Assembly: GCA_028874215.1 (NCBI GenBank)
Contig: JAPPLF010000042.1
Span: forward strand, 144,146 to 208,145
Source: Acidobacteriota bacterium
Lineage (GTDB): Bacteria > Acidobacteriota > UBA6911 > RPQK01 > JAJDTT01
Reading direction: 5' to 3'
Length of the DNA: 64,000 bases
Shown here: piece after piece, positions 44,201-52,473 of the stretch
Numbering within the stretch: the first letter of the stretch is position 1
How the letters are laid out: the number at the start of each line of letters is the position of its first letter
The notes under the pieces: generated by a model
What the model saw: only the letters and a program-made list of their open reading frames with translations
What the model was told of the DNA's origin: nothing
Databases searched by the model: none
Program-made: the position numbers and the translations under genes

Positions 44201-44272
44201 GGGCGATTTCCAATCGCCCGGTCTTCGTCGCCAAATATGCCACACGGGAGTTCGGCGGTTAGGAAACCGCCG
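44201..44272. repeat. Two palindromic repeats upstream of the MFS gene
   Basis: 44201-44219 is GGGCGATT-TCC-AATCGCCC, a perfect palindrome. 44253-44272 is CGGCGGTT-AGGA-AACCGCCG. They are the two types found in the 37-kb array, here in opposite orientation of the TTCC loop, in the spacer between the MFS start and the mutarotase-like gene end. Confidence 0.85.
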
Positions 44273-44310
44273 GTCCTCCTTTCGTTGTCGGTCGACCAGG
44301 CCCCGGACGG

Positions 44311-45480
44311 TTACGGCAGGGCCCCCACGTCGACGGTCAAGCTCCTGGGTTGGTCATCGCGGCGCTCCCGGATGCGGAGTTGGGCGCCATCGTATTCGGC
44401 AGACGCCACGCCCCGGAAGTCGTTGGGGATCCGCGCCAGAAACAGGATGTAGCTCCGGGTGTGGGTTTCTCCCGCGTCCAGGTATTCGTAGACTCCTTTG
44501 TCCAACACTTTCCCCAGTTCGAGGAGGGTCGGGAATGGTTGGTGGATCCCCGTGGTCCCGAACTCGAGCCCGCGGGCACTCACCTTCCCCTGGTGCCGGT
44601 AACGCCACATGTTCAGCCATGGATACTCGGAGATCTTCCAGAGATAACCCACCAGAAGACCGGCCGAAGGCGTCGCGGCCGTCACCCATCCGTACTCGAC
44701 TCCGGGGTCGAAGATGAACGCGGTGACGTCGTGTCCCGAGGAGCCGTCGTCGGTGCTGTTGAAGAAACGAAGGTTCGCCGGCGTTCCCCCAATGGAGATC
44801 CGGGGCCACCGGTCGGCGTCGTCGGTCGATTGGGGCACCGGTTCCTCCTGGACCAGCCCGTGGGAGGCGTTGCAGTCCACGATGGTGGAGTCGTCCAGGA
44901 AGGGAGGAGCGATGCTGGGGTGCTGCACCAGGTTGTAGACGCGTCCCGCCGCCCGGACGTTGGTGACCGCTTCAGTCACCGTGAGGGACGCCTCATTCTC
45001 CTGGAGCCGGACGGTTCGCTTCACCTCCATCCCCGCCAGGGGGAGTTCGCATCCCATCCGGAGCTCGCTGTCCGCGGCTTCGCCGGCGCCCGGGTCGAGC
45101 CGTTCCCAGACCACCCGGGGAGCTTCTCCGTGGTAGGGCATCCCCATCTTCTCCTCGGCCGGCGACGGGGCGCCCCAGCGGTCGAAGCAGATGAAGTGCC
45201 CCTGGAGGTTGGGTCCTTCCGGACTCAGCGGTTCGATATCCTCCGTGGCTCTCCAACTCAGCGGGTTGACGCCGTGGTCCAGATAGTGGAAATCAATGAT
45301 GCCCCCTCCCCAGCGGTCGAGCGTGACCTGGGAGAGTCCATTCTTCAGGACCATCGAGCGGGGTGTGGACGCCGGCTTCTCCGGAGCAGGCGTGCAACCG
45401 GTCATTCCGGCCAGAATCGCCAAGACCAGTCCCAACCATAGAGGGTCGACAAATTCCAGAGTCTTCAAGATCATGTTCAT
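44311..45480 (-). CDS. Lipoprotein with galactose-mutarotase-like fold (function unknown)
   Basis: A 389-aa exported protein. Signal peptide with a lipobox-like end (LVLAILAGMTGC), then a beta-sandwich pattern resembling aldose-1-epimerase-like proteins: VLKNGLSQVTLDRWGGGIID, MEVKRTVRLQENEASLTVTE, NLVQHPSIAPPFLDDSTIVD and GKVSARGLEFGTTGIHQPFP. In this superfamily, members are epimerases, lyases or binding proteins; I see no decisive catalytic set. Start at ATG 45480, which has AGGAG upstream; the frame is open to 45663 but without a ribosome site. It precedes the MFS permease on the same strand, so it could sense or process its sugar. Confidence 0.75.
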   Translation of the reverse strand: MNMILKTLEFVDPLWLGLVLAILAGMTGCTPAPEKPASTPRSMVLKNGLSQVTLDRWGGGIIDFHYLDHGVNPLSWRATEDIEPLSPEGPNLQGHFICFDRWGAPSPAEEKMGMPYHGEAPRVVWERLDPGAGEAADSELRMGCELPLAGMEVKRTVRLQENEASLTVTEAVTNVRAAGRVYNLVQHPSIAPPFLDDSTIVDCNASHGLVQEEPVPQSTDDADRWPRISIGGTPANLRFFNSTDDGSSGHDVTAFIFDPGVEYGWVTAATPSAGLLVGYLWKISEYPWLNMWRYRHQGKVSARGLEFGTTGIHQPFPTLLELGKVLDKGVYEYLDAGETHTRSYILFLARIPNDFRGVASAEYDGAQLRIRERRDDQPRSLTVDVGALP

Positions 45481-45518
45481 GCTCTCCTGACAGCAGTCTG
45501 CGGCTGATATCGCCGCCC

Positions 45519-46553
45519 CTACAAGTTCTGCTCCCTCCAGCGCGTCAACTGGTGCGCCAGTTGACGCGGCTTCGCCGTACCGGTGACGGCCAGTTGCCGG
45601 ATCGTGACCGAAGCCGCCAAGTTGCCCACCAGGGCGGCTTCCGGAAGGCTCGCTCCGCCACACAGCGCCAAGACCGCGCCGGCGGTGAAGCTGTCGCCGG
45701 CGCCGGTCACGTCCAGGGGACCCTCCACCCGGACGGCCGGCACCCGGGTCAACTCGGGGTCGGTCACCAGAGCTCCCGCATCACCCAGGGTCACACAAAT
45801 GGGTGCGCCGTTCCGGGACCGGAACCGGGGCAGGGCCTGTCGAATGGAATCGATCGGGACCCTCTCCCCGGGTCCGGGACTGGAACGCCTCACCACCTCG
45901 AACTGGTTCGGCTTCAGAATCATGCCGCGGAAGTGGTGGATCTGGGCCCGGCTGTCCGCCCAGAAGATGACCCGGGGGTGACGGAGTGCCAGATTCGTCA
46001 AGCCGTCGCGGACCTCGGCAGTCACGACGCCCAGGTCCGGTTGTTCCACCTGATCCTCGATGATGACGGCATCGACACGATCCAGCAGGCCTTCAAGATC
46101 GGCCAACATCTCCTGGAGGAGATCCGGCGGGACGGGGTCGCGGTTGCGGATGTCGTACCGCTCGTGTTCGCCGGATAGTTCTTTCCGGGACAGGTCTCTC
46201 GGTTTCAAGTAGGTGGGCGTCAGCATTGCCTTCCGGCGCCGCAATCCCCGGGTCGTGCAGCCGATGCGGTCCAGGCACTTCCGCAACTCGAATCCCGGGC
46301 CGTCATCCCCGGTGATTCCCAGGGCGTGGATCCGGCCGCAGTCCAGCGCGGCCAGGTTGTTCGCCACCGTTCCGGCGGCGCCGGGACTGGAGCGAACGGC
46401 GGCAACCTGGTGGGCACTCTTTCCGGTCTCCAGGCTTCTCTCCTCCAGATCCGGATCGACCTCCAGGTACTGGTCCAGAAAGAAATCTCCCAAGACGGCG
46501 ACCCGGCACGAGGGGAACCGGCCCGTCAGTTCTTCCAGCCGGGGTCTCTTCAT
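45519..46553 (-). CDS. PfkB-family carbohydrate kinase, RfaE/HldE kinase-like
   Basis: A 344-aa cytoplasmic kinase. N-terminal substrate strand VAVLGDFFLDQYLEVDP; glycine motif SPGAAGTVANNLAALDC; ATP-site signature DVTGAGDSFTAGAVLAL with the catalytic Asp of GAGD. The overall order is closest to the kinase half of HldE (heptose-7-phosphate 1-kinase), but it lacks the cytidylyltransferase half. The exact sugar is unknown. The start codon overlaps the preceding gene's stop (ATGA at 46553-46550), showing translational coupling in a three-gene operon with an unknown protein and a HAD phosphatase. Confidence 0.88.
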   Translation of the reverse strand: MKRPRLEELTGRFPSCRVAVLGDFFLDQYLEVDPDLEERSLETGKSAHQVAAVRSSPGAAGTVANNLAALDCGRIHALGITGDDGPGFELRKCLDRIGCTTRGLRRRKAMLTPTYLKPRDLSRKELSGEHERYDIRNRDPVPPDLLQEMLADLEGLLDRVDAVIIEDQVEQPDLGVVTAEVRDGLTNLALRHPRVIFWADSRAQIHHFRGMILKPNQFEVVRRSSPGPGERVPIDSIRQALPRFRSRNGAPICVTLGDAGALVTDPELTRVPAVRVEGPLDVTGAGDSFTAGAVLALCGGASLPEAALVGNLAASVTIRQLAVTGTAKPRQLAHQLTRWREQNL

Positions 46554-47554
46554 GATTCCGGTGAAGGATCGTTTGCTGAGAGCTCCCCTGCCTGAATCCG
46601 GTCGAGGACCAGATCGTAGAGGGCCGGGACCGTCGCCGCGTGGTTCCCCTGGACGTAAAAGCTCTCCCCGCCGTCGGCCACGGTTCGTACCAGGATGGTC
46701 TTGAAAGGCCGGAAATAATATCTGGGGTCCGACTTGCCGGCCTCCCGGGAGGTGTCCCCCAGGGGAACCAGGTCGAAGACGGCCGTGGTGAAACGGGCGA
46801 TGCGCCGGCCTTCCGGGTGAGCCACGTTGCGGGCCATGGCCAGGGCCTTCAGGTAGATCTCGGGTCCCATGACGGCCGACCCGATATTGAGAAAGACTCC
46901 ACCCTGGAGGCGGGTCACCGACTCGGTGAAGATCAGGAAGTCGGTGTAGGAGGCCGCCCCGGTGGCGGCTCCGTCGAATCCCGGGTGCTGGTGGATGATG
47001 TCCTGGCCGATGGAGACGTGGACCGTAGCCGGGACCTGCAGCCGGTAGGCCGCGGCCAGGACGCTCTCTCGCCGGTACGGGAAGGACTCCTCCTGGATCA
47101 TCCGGCCTACGGCCTCCCCCAGGCCGATCCCGTCCCGAGCCGCGGCTGACGCCGCCTCGTTGATGCGCCCGGTCTCGCGCCAGAGACCAAACTGCCCTTC
47201 GGCCACGTAGCGGGCCACGCTCTCGCAGGTCTCCCCCACCAGCGCCAGTTCGAAATCGTGAATGGCGCCGGCGCCGTTGAGGGCCAGGTGGCCCAGGATT
47301 CCCCGCTCCATGAGATCGATGAGCAGCGGGGCGTTGCCCTCCCGCAGGACATGCGCGCCGCAGGCGAAAATGACGGATCGGTCCGTCCGAGAGGCTTCCA
47401 CGATCCGCTTGGCCAGCAGGGGCAGCGCCGGATGCTCGAAAGGTTCTCGACTTCCCTCCGGCCTCTTCGACACGTCCGCCGCCTTCAGGTCGTGGGTCCG
47501 CCGGCTCAGGGGCAGAAGGCGCAGGCGGCTGCGGTCGAATTGAGGGAAGGGCAT
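46550..47554 (-). CDS. Conserved protein of unknown family in kinase/phosphatase operon
   Basis: A 334-aa soluble protein. It contains a Rossmann-like stretch (SVIFACGAHVLREGN, then LGHLALNGAGAIHDFELALV at about residues 87-106) and a strongly patterned middle (VHVSIGQDIIHQHPGFDG, GGVFLNIGSAVMGPEIYLKA, ALAMARNVAHPEGRR). The glycine-rich GAGAIHDFE part faintly recalls deoxyhypusine-synthase-like NAD-binding folds, but I cannot make a firm assignment. Its stop overlaps the kinase start (ATGA) and its ATG 47554 directly follows the HAD stop (TGA then ATG), so all three are made together; a role in the same sugar-phosphate pathway is an inference. Confidence 0.8.
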   Translation of the reverse strand: MPFPQFDRSRLRLLPLSRRTHDLKAADVSKRPEGSREPFEHPALPLLAKRIVEASRTDRSVIFACGAHVLREGNAPLLIDLMERGILGHLALNGAGAIHDFELALVGETCESVARYVAEGQFGLWRETGRINEAASAAARDGIGLGEAVGRMIQEESFPYRRESVLAAAYRLQVPATVHVSIGQDIIHQHPGFDGAATGAASYTDFLIFTESVTRLQGGVFLNIGSAVMGPEIYLKALAMARNVAHPEGRRIARFTTAVFDLVPLGDTSREAGKSDPRYYFRPFKTILVRTVADGGESFYVQGNHAATVPALYDLVLDRIQAGELSANDPSPES

Positions 47555-48412
47555 TCACGTTCGCTGGAACAGGCAGCGGATGAGGACCTTCCAGTCCCGG
47601 AAGTCGGGCACCAACAGGTCGGCGCCCGCCGCGCTCAACCGTGTTCGTTTCCAGGGATCGGGAGCCCCGCCCGGATTGGCTTCGTCGGTGGCCAGCGCAA
47701 CGGCGACTCCGCCGCACGACTTTACGTTTTCGATCTCCACGTAACCGTCGCCGAAGCCCACCAACGAGGCGCCTTCGATCCGGTTTTCCCGGAGGATTCG
47801 TTGGATGACCATTCGCTTGGAGTGGTTCGCGTAGTCTTCCCGGGCGCCGTAGATGTGGCCACCGAAAAATCCGTCCAGCTCCAGGAGGCGGGCTTCTTCC
47901 CGGACGTACTGCTCATCGGTGCCGCTGGCCAGGTAGAGCTGGACTCCATGCTCCCGGAGGGCGCGCAGCATCTGAACCGATCCCGGAACCAGGTAGTCGG
48001 CGGGGCGGGCCTTTCCGGTGCGCAGGCGCAGGCGCCGGTGACGGATCTTCTCCATCAGAAGGTCCAGGTAACGGCTCTTGTAGTCCTGAGGATCGGCAGG
48101 TGCGCCCCCCCTTTTCCCCAGCTCCTCCGCCAGCCGGATCATCTGGTAAATGGTCTGGCGTCCCGTCAGCTCGGTGACGAAGTCGGTCACCACACGCTCC
48201 AGCTCCTCATCGCTCTCGCCGGTGCCGCTCTCCTTCAGGATGTCCACCATCATGGGGATCATGATCTGGGGCCAACCTTCGCGGATCAGGCTGAGCGTGC
48301 CGTCGAAGTCGAAGAGGGCGCAACGGGGAGGCCGGGTCCCGGAGACGTCCCGGAGCACCTCGACGGTGGAGGCGTCCAGAAAACCCGGTGTCGCAGGAGT
48401 CGTCAGCGCCAT
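47555..48412 (-). CDS. HAD-family hydrolase (probable sugar phosphatase)
   Basis: A 285-aa enzyme. Motif I is ALFDFDGTLSLIREGW (nucleophile Asp and acid Asp), motif II is in LYLASGTDEQY, the conserved Lys in SKRMVIQRI, and motif IV is in SLVGFGDGYVEIENVK. The alpha-helical cap lies between about residues 45 and 140. HAD phosphatases of this type act on sugar phosphates. First gene of the operon leading to the unknown protein and the PfkB kinase. Start at ATG 48412; an in-frame TTG at 48460 is less likely. No ribosome site, but TATCCT stands 10 nt upstream, compatible with a leaderless transcript. Confidence 0.88.
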   Translation of the reverse strand: MALTTPATPGFLDASTVEVLRDVSGTRPPRCALFDFDGTLSLIREGWPQIMIPMMVDILKESGTGESDEELERVVTDFVTELTGRQTIYQMIRLAEELGKRGGAPADPQDYKSRYLDLLMEKIRHRRLRLRTGKARPADYLVPGSVQMLRALREHGVQLYLASGTDEQYVREEARLLELDGFFGGHIYGAREDYANHSKRMVIQRILRENRIEGASLVGFGDGYVEIENVKSCGGVAVALATDEANPGGAPDPWKRTRLSAAGADLLVPDFRDWKVLIRCLFQRT

Positions 48413-48523
48413 AATGAAGAAAAGGATACCGTCAAAGACCAGCGGATGCGAACTTGGCAACCGCTGATTTCGACCTGGAAGGGGACGAGCGAAACCGCTG
48501 TCTGGCAGCGGTTGGCGGAGCCC

Positions 48524-48552
48524 TTGTGAGGCGCCTCCGACTGGGCTATGGT
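48524..48552 (+). promoter_or_regulatory. Promoter of the PPOX gene, near-leaderless
   Basis: TTGTGA at 48524-48529, a 17-bp spacer, TATGGT at 48547-48552, then only 9 nt to ATG 48562. No ribosome site is present. Transcription would start within 2-4 nt of the ATG. Confidence 0.5.
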
Positions 48553-48561
48553 GATCCGGCG

Positions 48562-49059
48562 ATGGGTCGAAAGACGGACGAAGACCGGAGCTGGCGGGGT
48601 AAGGTAGGGAAGCTGTCCCCGGCGGAGCTGGAGGAATTCCTGTCCGGAGACCCCATTTGCCGGCTCGGTTGTCTCGACCGGGAGGGATGGCCTTATGTGG
48701 TGCCGTGCTGGTTCGAGTACAGTGACGGCGGCTTCTACATCATTCCACGAGCCCGTTCCGCCTGGGCCAGGCACATTCAACGGGAATCCCGGGTGTTTCT
48801 GTGCATCGACGACTCCACCCGCTACAATCGGAGGGTCCTGGTACGGGGCGAGGCCGAGGTCCTGGAAGAGCCCAACGTCGGCGGCAGATGGGTCGAGATC
48901 GCCCGCAGAATGTCACTGCGCTATCTGGGACACCGGGGACCGGACTATCTGGTTCCGACTCTGAATGAGCCCAGGTGGCTGTTGTTCGTCCGGCCCCGAA
49001 AGCTCATGAGCTGGCAAGGGGTCGATTGGGCCAGGCGATACAAGCACGGCGAATGGTAG
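48562..49059 (+). CDS. Pyridoxamine-5'-phosphate-oxidase-like flavin-binding protein
   Basis: A 165-aa protein with the split-barrel PPOX pattern: ICRLGCLDREGWPYVVPCWF, GGFYIIPRARSAWARHIQRE and RVFLCIDDSTRYNRRVLVRG, ending PRWLLFVRPRKLMSWQGVDW. Relatives bind FMN or F420 and reduce or oxidise small molecules; the name does not imply vitamin B6 synthesis. Start at ATG 48562, matching the promoter just upstream; an in-frame TTG at 48454 would lie in the upstream HAD leader. Divergent from the HAD operon. Confidence 0.85.
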   Translation: MGRKTDEDRSWRGKVGKLSPAELEEFLSGDPICRLGCLDREGWPYVVPCWFEYSDGGFYIIPRARSAWARHIQRESRVFLCIDDSTRYNRRVLVRGEAEVLEEPNVGGRWVEIARRMSLRYLGHRGPDYLVPTLNEPRWLLFVRPRKLMSWQGVDWARRYKHGEW

Positions 49060-49129
49060 CGGCCTCGGGCCGCCGCTGGCCGCGGCGTTTTTTGGTGCTG
49101 ATGTTGGATTATTTCAGGAGGGCGCTCTG

Positions 49130-49315
49130 ATGGCTGGACCCAAGGTCGAAGCGATTTATCAATTGAATCCGAATCACGTGGACTGGCTCAAGCAGATGGC
49201 CGACAAGTACGATCTGGGAGATCAGGACAAGGCTCTGCGGGTGGTCATCGACTACGTACTGACCGAGGCCGACGAATCGACGGTCTTCGAAGACATCCGC
49301 TGCCTCTACTGCTGA
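49130..49315 (+). CDS. Small protein of unknown function ending in CLYC
   Basis: A 61-aa protein with a strong ribosome site (AGGAGGG) before ATG 49130. It reads as two or three helices (HVDWLKQMADKYDLGDQDKA, LRVVIDYVLTEADESTVFED) and closes with IRCLYC, a CxxC that could bind metal or be redox-active. The first half resembles short ribbon-helix-helix-like regulators, but I cannot assign a family. It sits between the PPOX gene (same strand, 70 bp) and the convergent glnS (16 bp). Confidence 0.75.
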   Translation: MAGPKVEAIYQLNPNHVDWLKQMADKYDLGDQDKALRVVIDYVLTEADESTVFEDIRCLYC

Positions 49316-49331
49316 TCAGTTTTCCGGGCTG

Positions 49332-51083
49332 CTAGCGTCGGCCGCGGCGCCGCTTCCGAGCCACCTTTTTCCGGGATTTCCGGATCTTGGCCCAGGCGTC
49401 CCGCAGGGTCACGGTGCGATTGAAGACCAGCCGCCCGGGAGACGAATCCTCCGAATCCACGCAGAAATACCCCAGCCGTTCGAACTGCACCCGCCGCCCA
49501 CCCTGGGCATCGACGAGGCTGGGCTCTAATTTACAGTTCTCGAGCACCTTTAGAGACTCGGGGTTGAGGTTCGAGATGAAGTCCGAACCGGCGCCGGCGT
49601 CGTAGGGGTTGTCCTTGGTGAACAGGCTGTCGTAAAGGCGAACCTGAGCGTTCACGGCGTGGGCGGCGGAGACCCAGTGCAAAGTGGCTTTGACCCGTCG
49701 TCCGTCGGGCGCATCTCCTCCCCGCGTTGCCGGGTCGTAGGTGCAGCGCAACTCCACGACTCGTCCCTCGTCGTCCTTGACGACGCCGACGCAGGTGATG
49801 AAGTAGGCGTAGCGCAGTCGGACCTCGCGTCCGGGGGCCAGCCGGAAGAATCTGCGGGGCGGGTCCTCCATGAAGTCCTCCCGCTCCAGGTAGAGGACTC
49901 GTGAGAAGGGGACCTTCCGGACCCCCGCCTCGGGACACTCGGGATTATTGATGGCCGTCAACTCCTCCACCTGGTCGGGAGGATAGTTTTCGATGACCAC
50001 CCGGAGCGGACGGAGCACGCCCATGACCCGGGGGGAAGTCTGGTTCAGGTGTTGGCGGAGGCTGTGCTCCAGCATCTGCGCCTCCACGATACTGTCTTTC
50101 TTGGAGACCCCGACCTTGGCGCAGAAGTCCCGGATCGCTTCCGGCGTGTAGCCCCGGCGGCGCATCCCCGACAGCGTCGGCATGCGGGGATCGTTCCAGC
50201 CGCTCACGTAGCCCTCCTTCACCAGCCGGGAGAGTTTTCGCTTGCTCAAGATGGTCTTGGTGATGTTGAGGCGAGCGAACTCGATCTGCTGGGAGCGGTA
50301 GATTCCCAGGTTCTCCAGAAACCAGTCGTAAAGGGGACGATGGTCTTCGAACTCCAGGGTGCAGATGGAATGAGTCACCTTCTCGAGGGAGTCGGACTGG
50401 CCGTGGGCGAAGTCATAGGTCGGGTAGATGCACCATTTGTCTCCCGTTCGAAGGTGGGAGGCATGGAGGATCCGGTACATGACCGGGTCTCGAAGGTTCA
50501 AGTTGCCTGAAGCCATGTCGATGCGGGCCCGGAGCACGTGAGTGCCGTTGGGGAACTCCCCATTCCTCATCCGTTCGAAGAGGTCCAGGTTCTCTTCCAC
50601 CGTCCGTTCCCGATAGGGGCTGTTGCGGCCCGGCTCGGTGAGAGTGCCCCGGAATTCCCGGATCTGGGTGGCGGTGAGGCTGTCCACATACGCCTTGCCG
50701 TCCCGAATGAGTTGACAGGCGAATTCGTAGAGCTGCTCGAAATAGTCCGAGGCGTGGTAGAGGCGGTCCCCCCAGTCGAAGCCGAGCCAGCGCACGTCTT
50801 CGAGGATGCTCACCATGTACTCCCGCTCCTCCTTCGTGGGATTGGTGTCGTCGAAGCGCATATTGCAGAGACCCCCGTACTCTTCGGCCAATCCGAAGTC
50901 GAGGCAGATGGCCTTGGCGTGCCCGATATGGAGGTAGCCGTTGGGCTCGGGAGGAAATCGGGTCTGGACGCGGCCCTGAAAGCGTCCGGTCTTCAGGTCG
51001 TCCTCGAGAATCGCCCGGAGGAAGTCCAATGACCGGGACGGCCGGGCATCTCCCGCCGCTTTGGGGTCCGTCTTTTTCGGCAT
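49332..51083 (-). CDS. glnS: Glutaminyl-tRNA synthetase
   Basis: A 583-aa class I synthetase that charges tRNA-Gln. The HIGH motif is [20 protein letters not shown], followed by [20 protein letters not shown]; the KMSKS equivalent is [20 protein letters not shown]. The two C-terminal anticodon-binding barrels are recognised by [20 protein letters not shown] and [19 protein letters not shown]. The basic tail ([15 protein letters not shown]) is longer than in E. coli. Presence of GlnRS means Gln-tRNA can be made directly. On the minus strand TAGAAT ends 6 nt before ATG 51083 with no ribosome site, suggesting a leaderless mRNA. Confidence 0.97.
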   Translation of the reverse strand: MPKKTDPKAAGDARPSRSLDFLRAILEDDLKTGRFQGRVQTRFPPEPNGYLHIGHAKAICLDFGLAEEYGGLCNMRFDDTNPTKEEREYMVSILEDVRWLGFDWGDRLYHASDYFEQLYEFACQLIRDGKAYVDSLTATQIREFRGTLTEPGRNSPYRERTVEENLDLFERMRNGEFPNGTHVLRARIDMASGNLNLRDPVMYRILHASHLRTGDKWCIYPTYDFAHGQSDSLEKVTHSICTLEFEDHRPLYDWFLENLGIYRSQQIEFARLNITKTILSKRKLSRLVKEGYVSGWNDPRMPTLSGMRRRGYTPEAIRDFCAKVGVSKKDSIVEAQMLEHSLRQHLNQTSPRVMGVLRPLRVVIENYPPDQVEELTAINNPECPEAGVRKVPFSRVLYLEREDFMEDPPRRFFRLAPGREVRLRYAYFITCVGVVKDDEGRVVELRCTYDPATRGGDAPDGRRVKATLHWVSAAHAVNAQVRLYDSLFTKDNPYDAGAGSDFISNLNPESLKVLENCKLEPSLVDAQGGRRVQFERLGYFCVDSEDSSPGRLVFNRTVTLRDAWAKIRKSRKKVARKRRRGRR

Positions 51084-51266
51084 TCGCCGATTCTAACCCG
51101 ATTCGGCCAGCCATGGGCAAGCGGCCGGCGCCGGAGCAATCGACCCGGGGCGGCCGGTCCGGCTCGACATTTTCGCGTCGCGTTTTTCTCCCGCTTGGAC
51201 GTTATAGCGATTGGAGTTGTTGTCGAAAACCGGTGACCACAGGGACTTCTGGAAGGGAGGCAGGCC

Positions 51267-51683
51267 ATGGACTACAAGACGGAAGGTTGGGTGTATGGAA
51301 CGGTGGTGTCGTGGGGTGTGATCTTCTTCATCGTGGGTGGTATGTACGGTTGCCCGAAATACAAGGTCTGGGAGCAGGGGCTGGCCGGGGAGGCCAAGCT
51401 GCGGGAGTCTCAGTCCAGTCGCAAGGTGAGAGTGGAAGAGGCCAAGGCCAGACTCGAATCGGCAAAGTTCGAAAGCCAGGCGGAGATCGAACGGGCCAAG
51501 GGAGTGGCGGAGGCCAACCGGATCATTGGGGACAGCCTCAAAGGGAACGAAGCCTACCTGAGATATCTCTGGATTCAGGGACTCCAGGACGGCTCCAGCG
51601 AGACCATCTACATCCCCACCGAGGCGAATCTCCCGATCATGGAGGCGACACGGCGACGGGAATCGAGAAGGCCGACGGAGTAG
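51267..51683 (+). CDS. Small membrane protein with SPFH-like helical tail
   Basis: A 138-aa protein. One membrane segment at about residues 11-30 (VVSWGVIFFIVGGMYGC), then a charged coiled coil from about 40 to 90 (VEEAKARLESAKFESQAEIE) and the stretch AKGVAEANRIIGDSLKGNEA plus IYIPTEANLPI. The last parts resemble the C-terminal helix of prohibitin/SPFH proteins, but the SPFH domain itself is absent. It may be a stand-alone oligomerising membrane protein or a remnant of one; similar short proteins occur in phages and free-living bacteria. A GGAGG site lies 7 nt before ATG 51267. Confidence 0.7.
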   Translation: MDYKTEGWVYGTVVSWGVIFFIVGGMYGCPKYKVWEQGLAGEAKLRESQSSRKVRVEEAKARLESAKFESQAEIERAKGVAEANRIIGDSLKGNEAYLRYLWIQGLQDGSSETIYIPTEANLPIMEATRRRESRRPTE

Positions 51684-51805
51684 AGAGAGGGGACTCTCTT
51701 CCCGGCACGTTGTCCATCCATTTCGCCGGCTGCGAGCGTTGCCGGGAATCTGACGGTTGATGGGCAATGGTATAAATGCATGAGCAGAGCGGAGGATCAG
51801 GTCCG

Positions 51806-52042
51806 ATGTCCCATAGAGTCAACATTGTTGTTCAGGATGAAGCGTGGGACGTGTTGGCGAAGCTGCCTCGCGGCGAACGCAGTCGAGCCGTCAGTGTCGC
51901 GATTCTGGAATGGGTACGGCTGCGCAAACGTTTGGACGCCGCCGCCAAGATGGATGAGTTGCGCGCCACGATGCCACCGGTCAGCACCGACGAAGTGGTC
52001 CGTTGGCTTCGACAAGACCGGGAGCGACGGCCATCAGCGTAG
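51806..52042 (+). CDS. Antitoxin-like DNA-binding protein (ribbon-helix-helix type)
   Basis: A 78-aa protein. The N-terminus SHRVNIVVQDEAWDVLAKL with GERSRAVSVAILEWVRLRKR is a beta-strand/helix/helix layout of RHH antitoxins; the C-terminal part (MPPVSTDEVVRWLRQDR) would bind the toxin. Start at ATG 51806 with GGAGG upstream; TATAAA at 51771-51776 may be its -10. The PIN toxin frame begins inside its last codons, as usual for vapBC pairs. Such antitoxins repress their own promoter with the toxin. Confidence 0.8.
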   Translation: MSHRVNIVVQDEAWDVLAKLPRGERSRAVSVAILEWVRLRKRLDAAAKMDELRATMPPVSTDEVVRWLRQDRERRPSA

Positions 52043-52458
52043 TCGTCCCTGACGCCTCGGTGCTGCTCAAGTGGGTCCTGCCCGGCGACGATGAGCCGGG
52101 CACCGCGTCTGCATTGTCGTTGCTTGACGAAGCCCGAGCCGGTGCCATTAAGTTGGCCGTCCCGCAACTCTGGCTCTATGAAGTGGGGAATACTCTGGTC
52201 CGCCGGTTCCCCGATCAGGCCAACGATCTTCTGACTTCGCTGGTCGATTTTCAGTTGACGGAAGTGCGGCCCGACGAACGTTGGCGGGAGCAAACCGTGG
52301 AACTTGCCATTGCCTACGGCGTCACGTTTTACGATGCTGCCTACCACGCGGTTGCATTGCTTCGAGACGGGATATTCGTCACTGCAGATGAACGCTATAT
52401 ACGTCGAGCATCCGGTGGCGGCAATGTCGTGCTTCTTGGCCGCTGGAGTTCCGTGTGA
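52003..52458 (+). CDS. PIN-domain toxin (VapC-like ribonuclease)
   Basis: A 151-aa protein. Acidic active-site residues: Asp in VVPDASVLLKWVLPGDDE, Glu in LWLYEVGNTLVRRF, Asp in GVTFYDAAYHAVALL and Asp in GIFVTADERYIRRA, a complete PIN set for a metal-dependent RNase. No ATG lies near the start; TTG 52003, inside the antitoxin gene (40-bp overlap), is the most plausible first codon, giving about ten residues before the PIN core. The antitoxin gene is directly upstream. All key residues are present, so the toxin may be functional. Confidence 0.85.
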   Translation: MASTRPGATAISVVVPDASVLLKWVLPGDDEPGTASALSLLDEARAGAIKLAVPQLWLYEVGNTLVRRFPDQANDLLTSLVDFQLTEVRPDERWREQTVELAIAYGVTFYDAAYHAVALLRDGIFVTADERYIRRASGGGNVVLLGRWSSV

Positions 52459-52473
52459 CGTCTCGACCAAGGA

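Noticed and set aside
46554-47717. N-terminal extension of the PfkB kinase frame to 47717
   Set aside because: The extra ~388 codons read the 334-aa gene in the wrong frame; the kinase begins at ATG 46553, overlapping the preceding stop.
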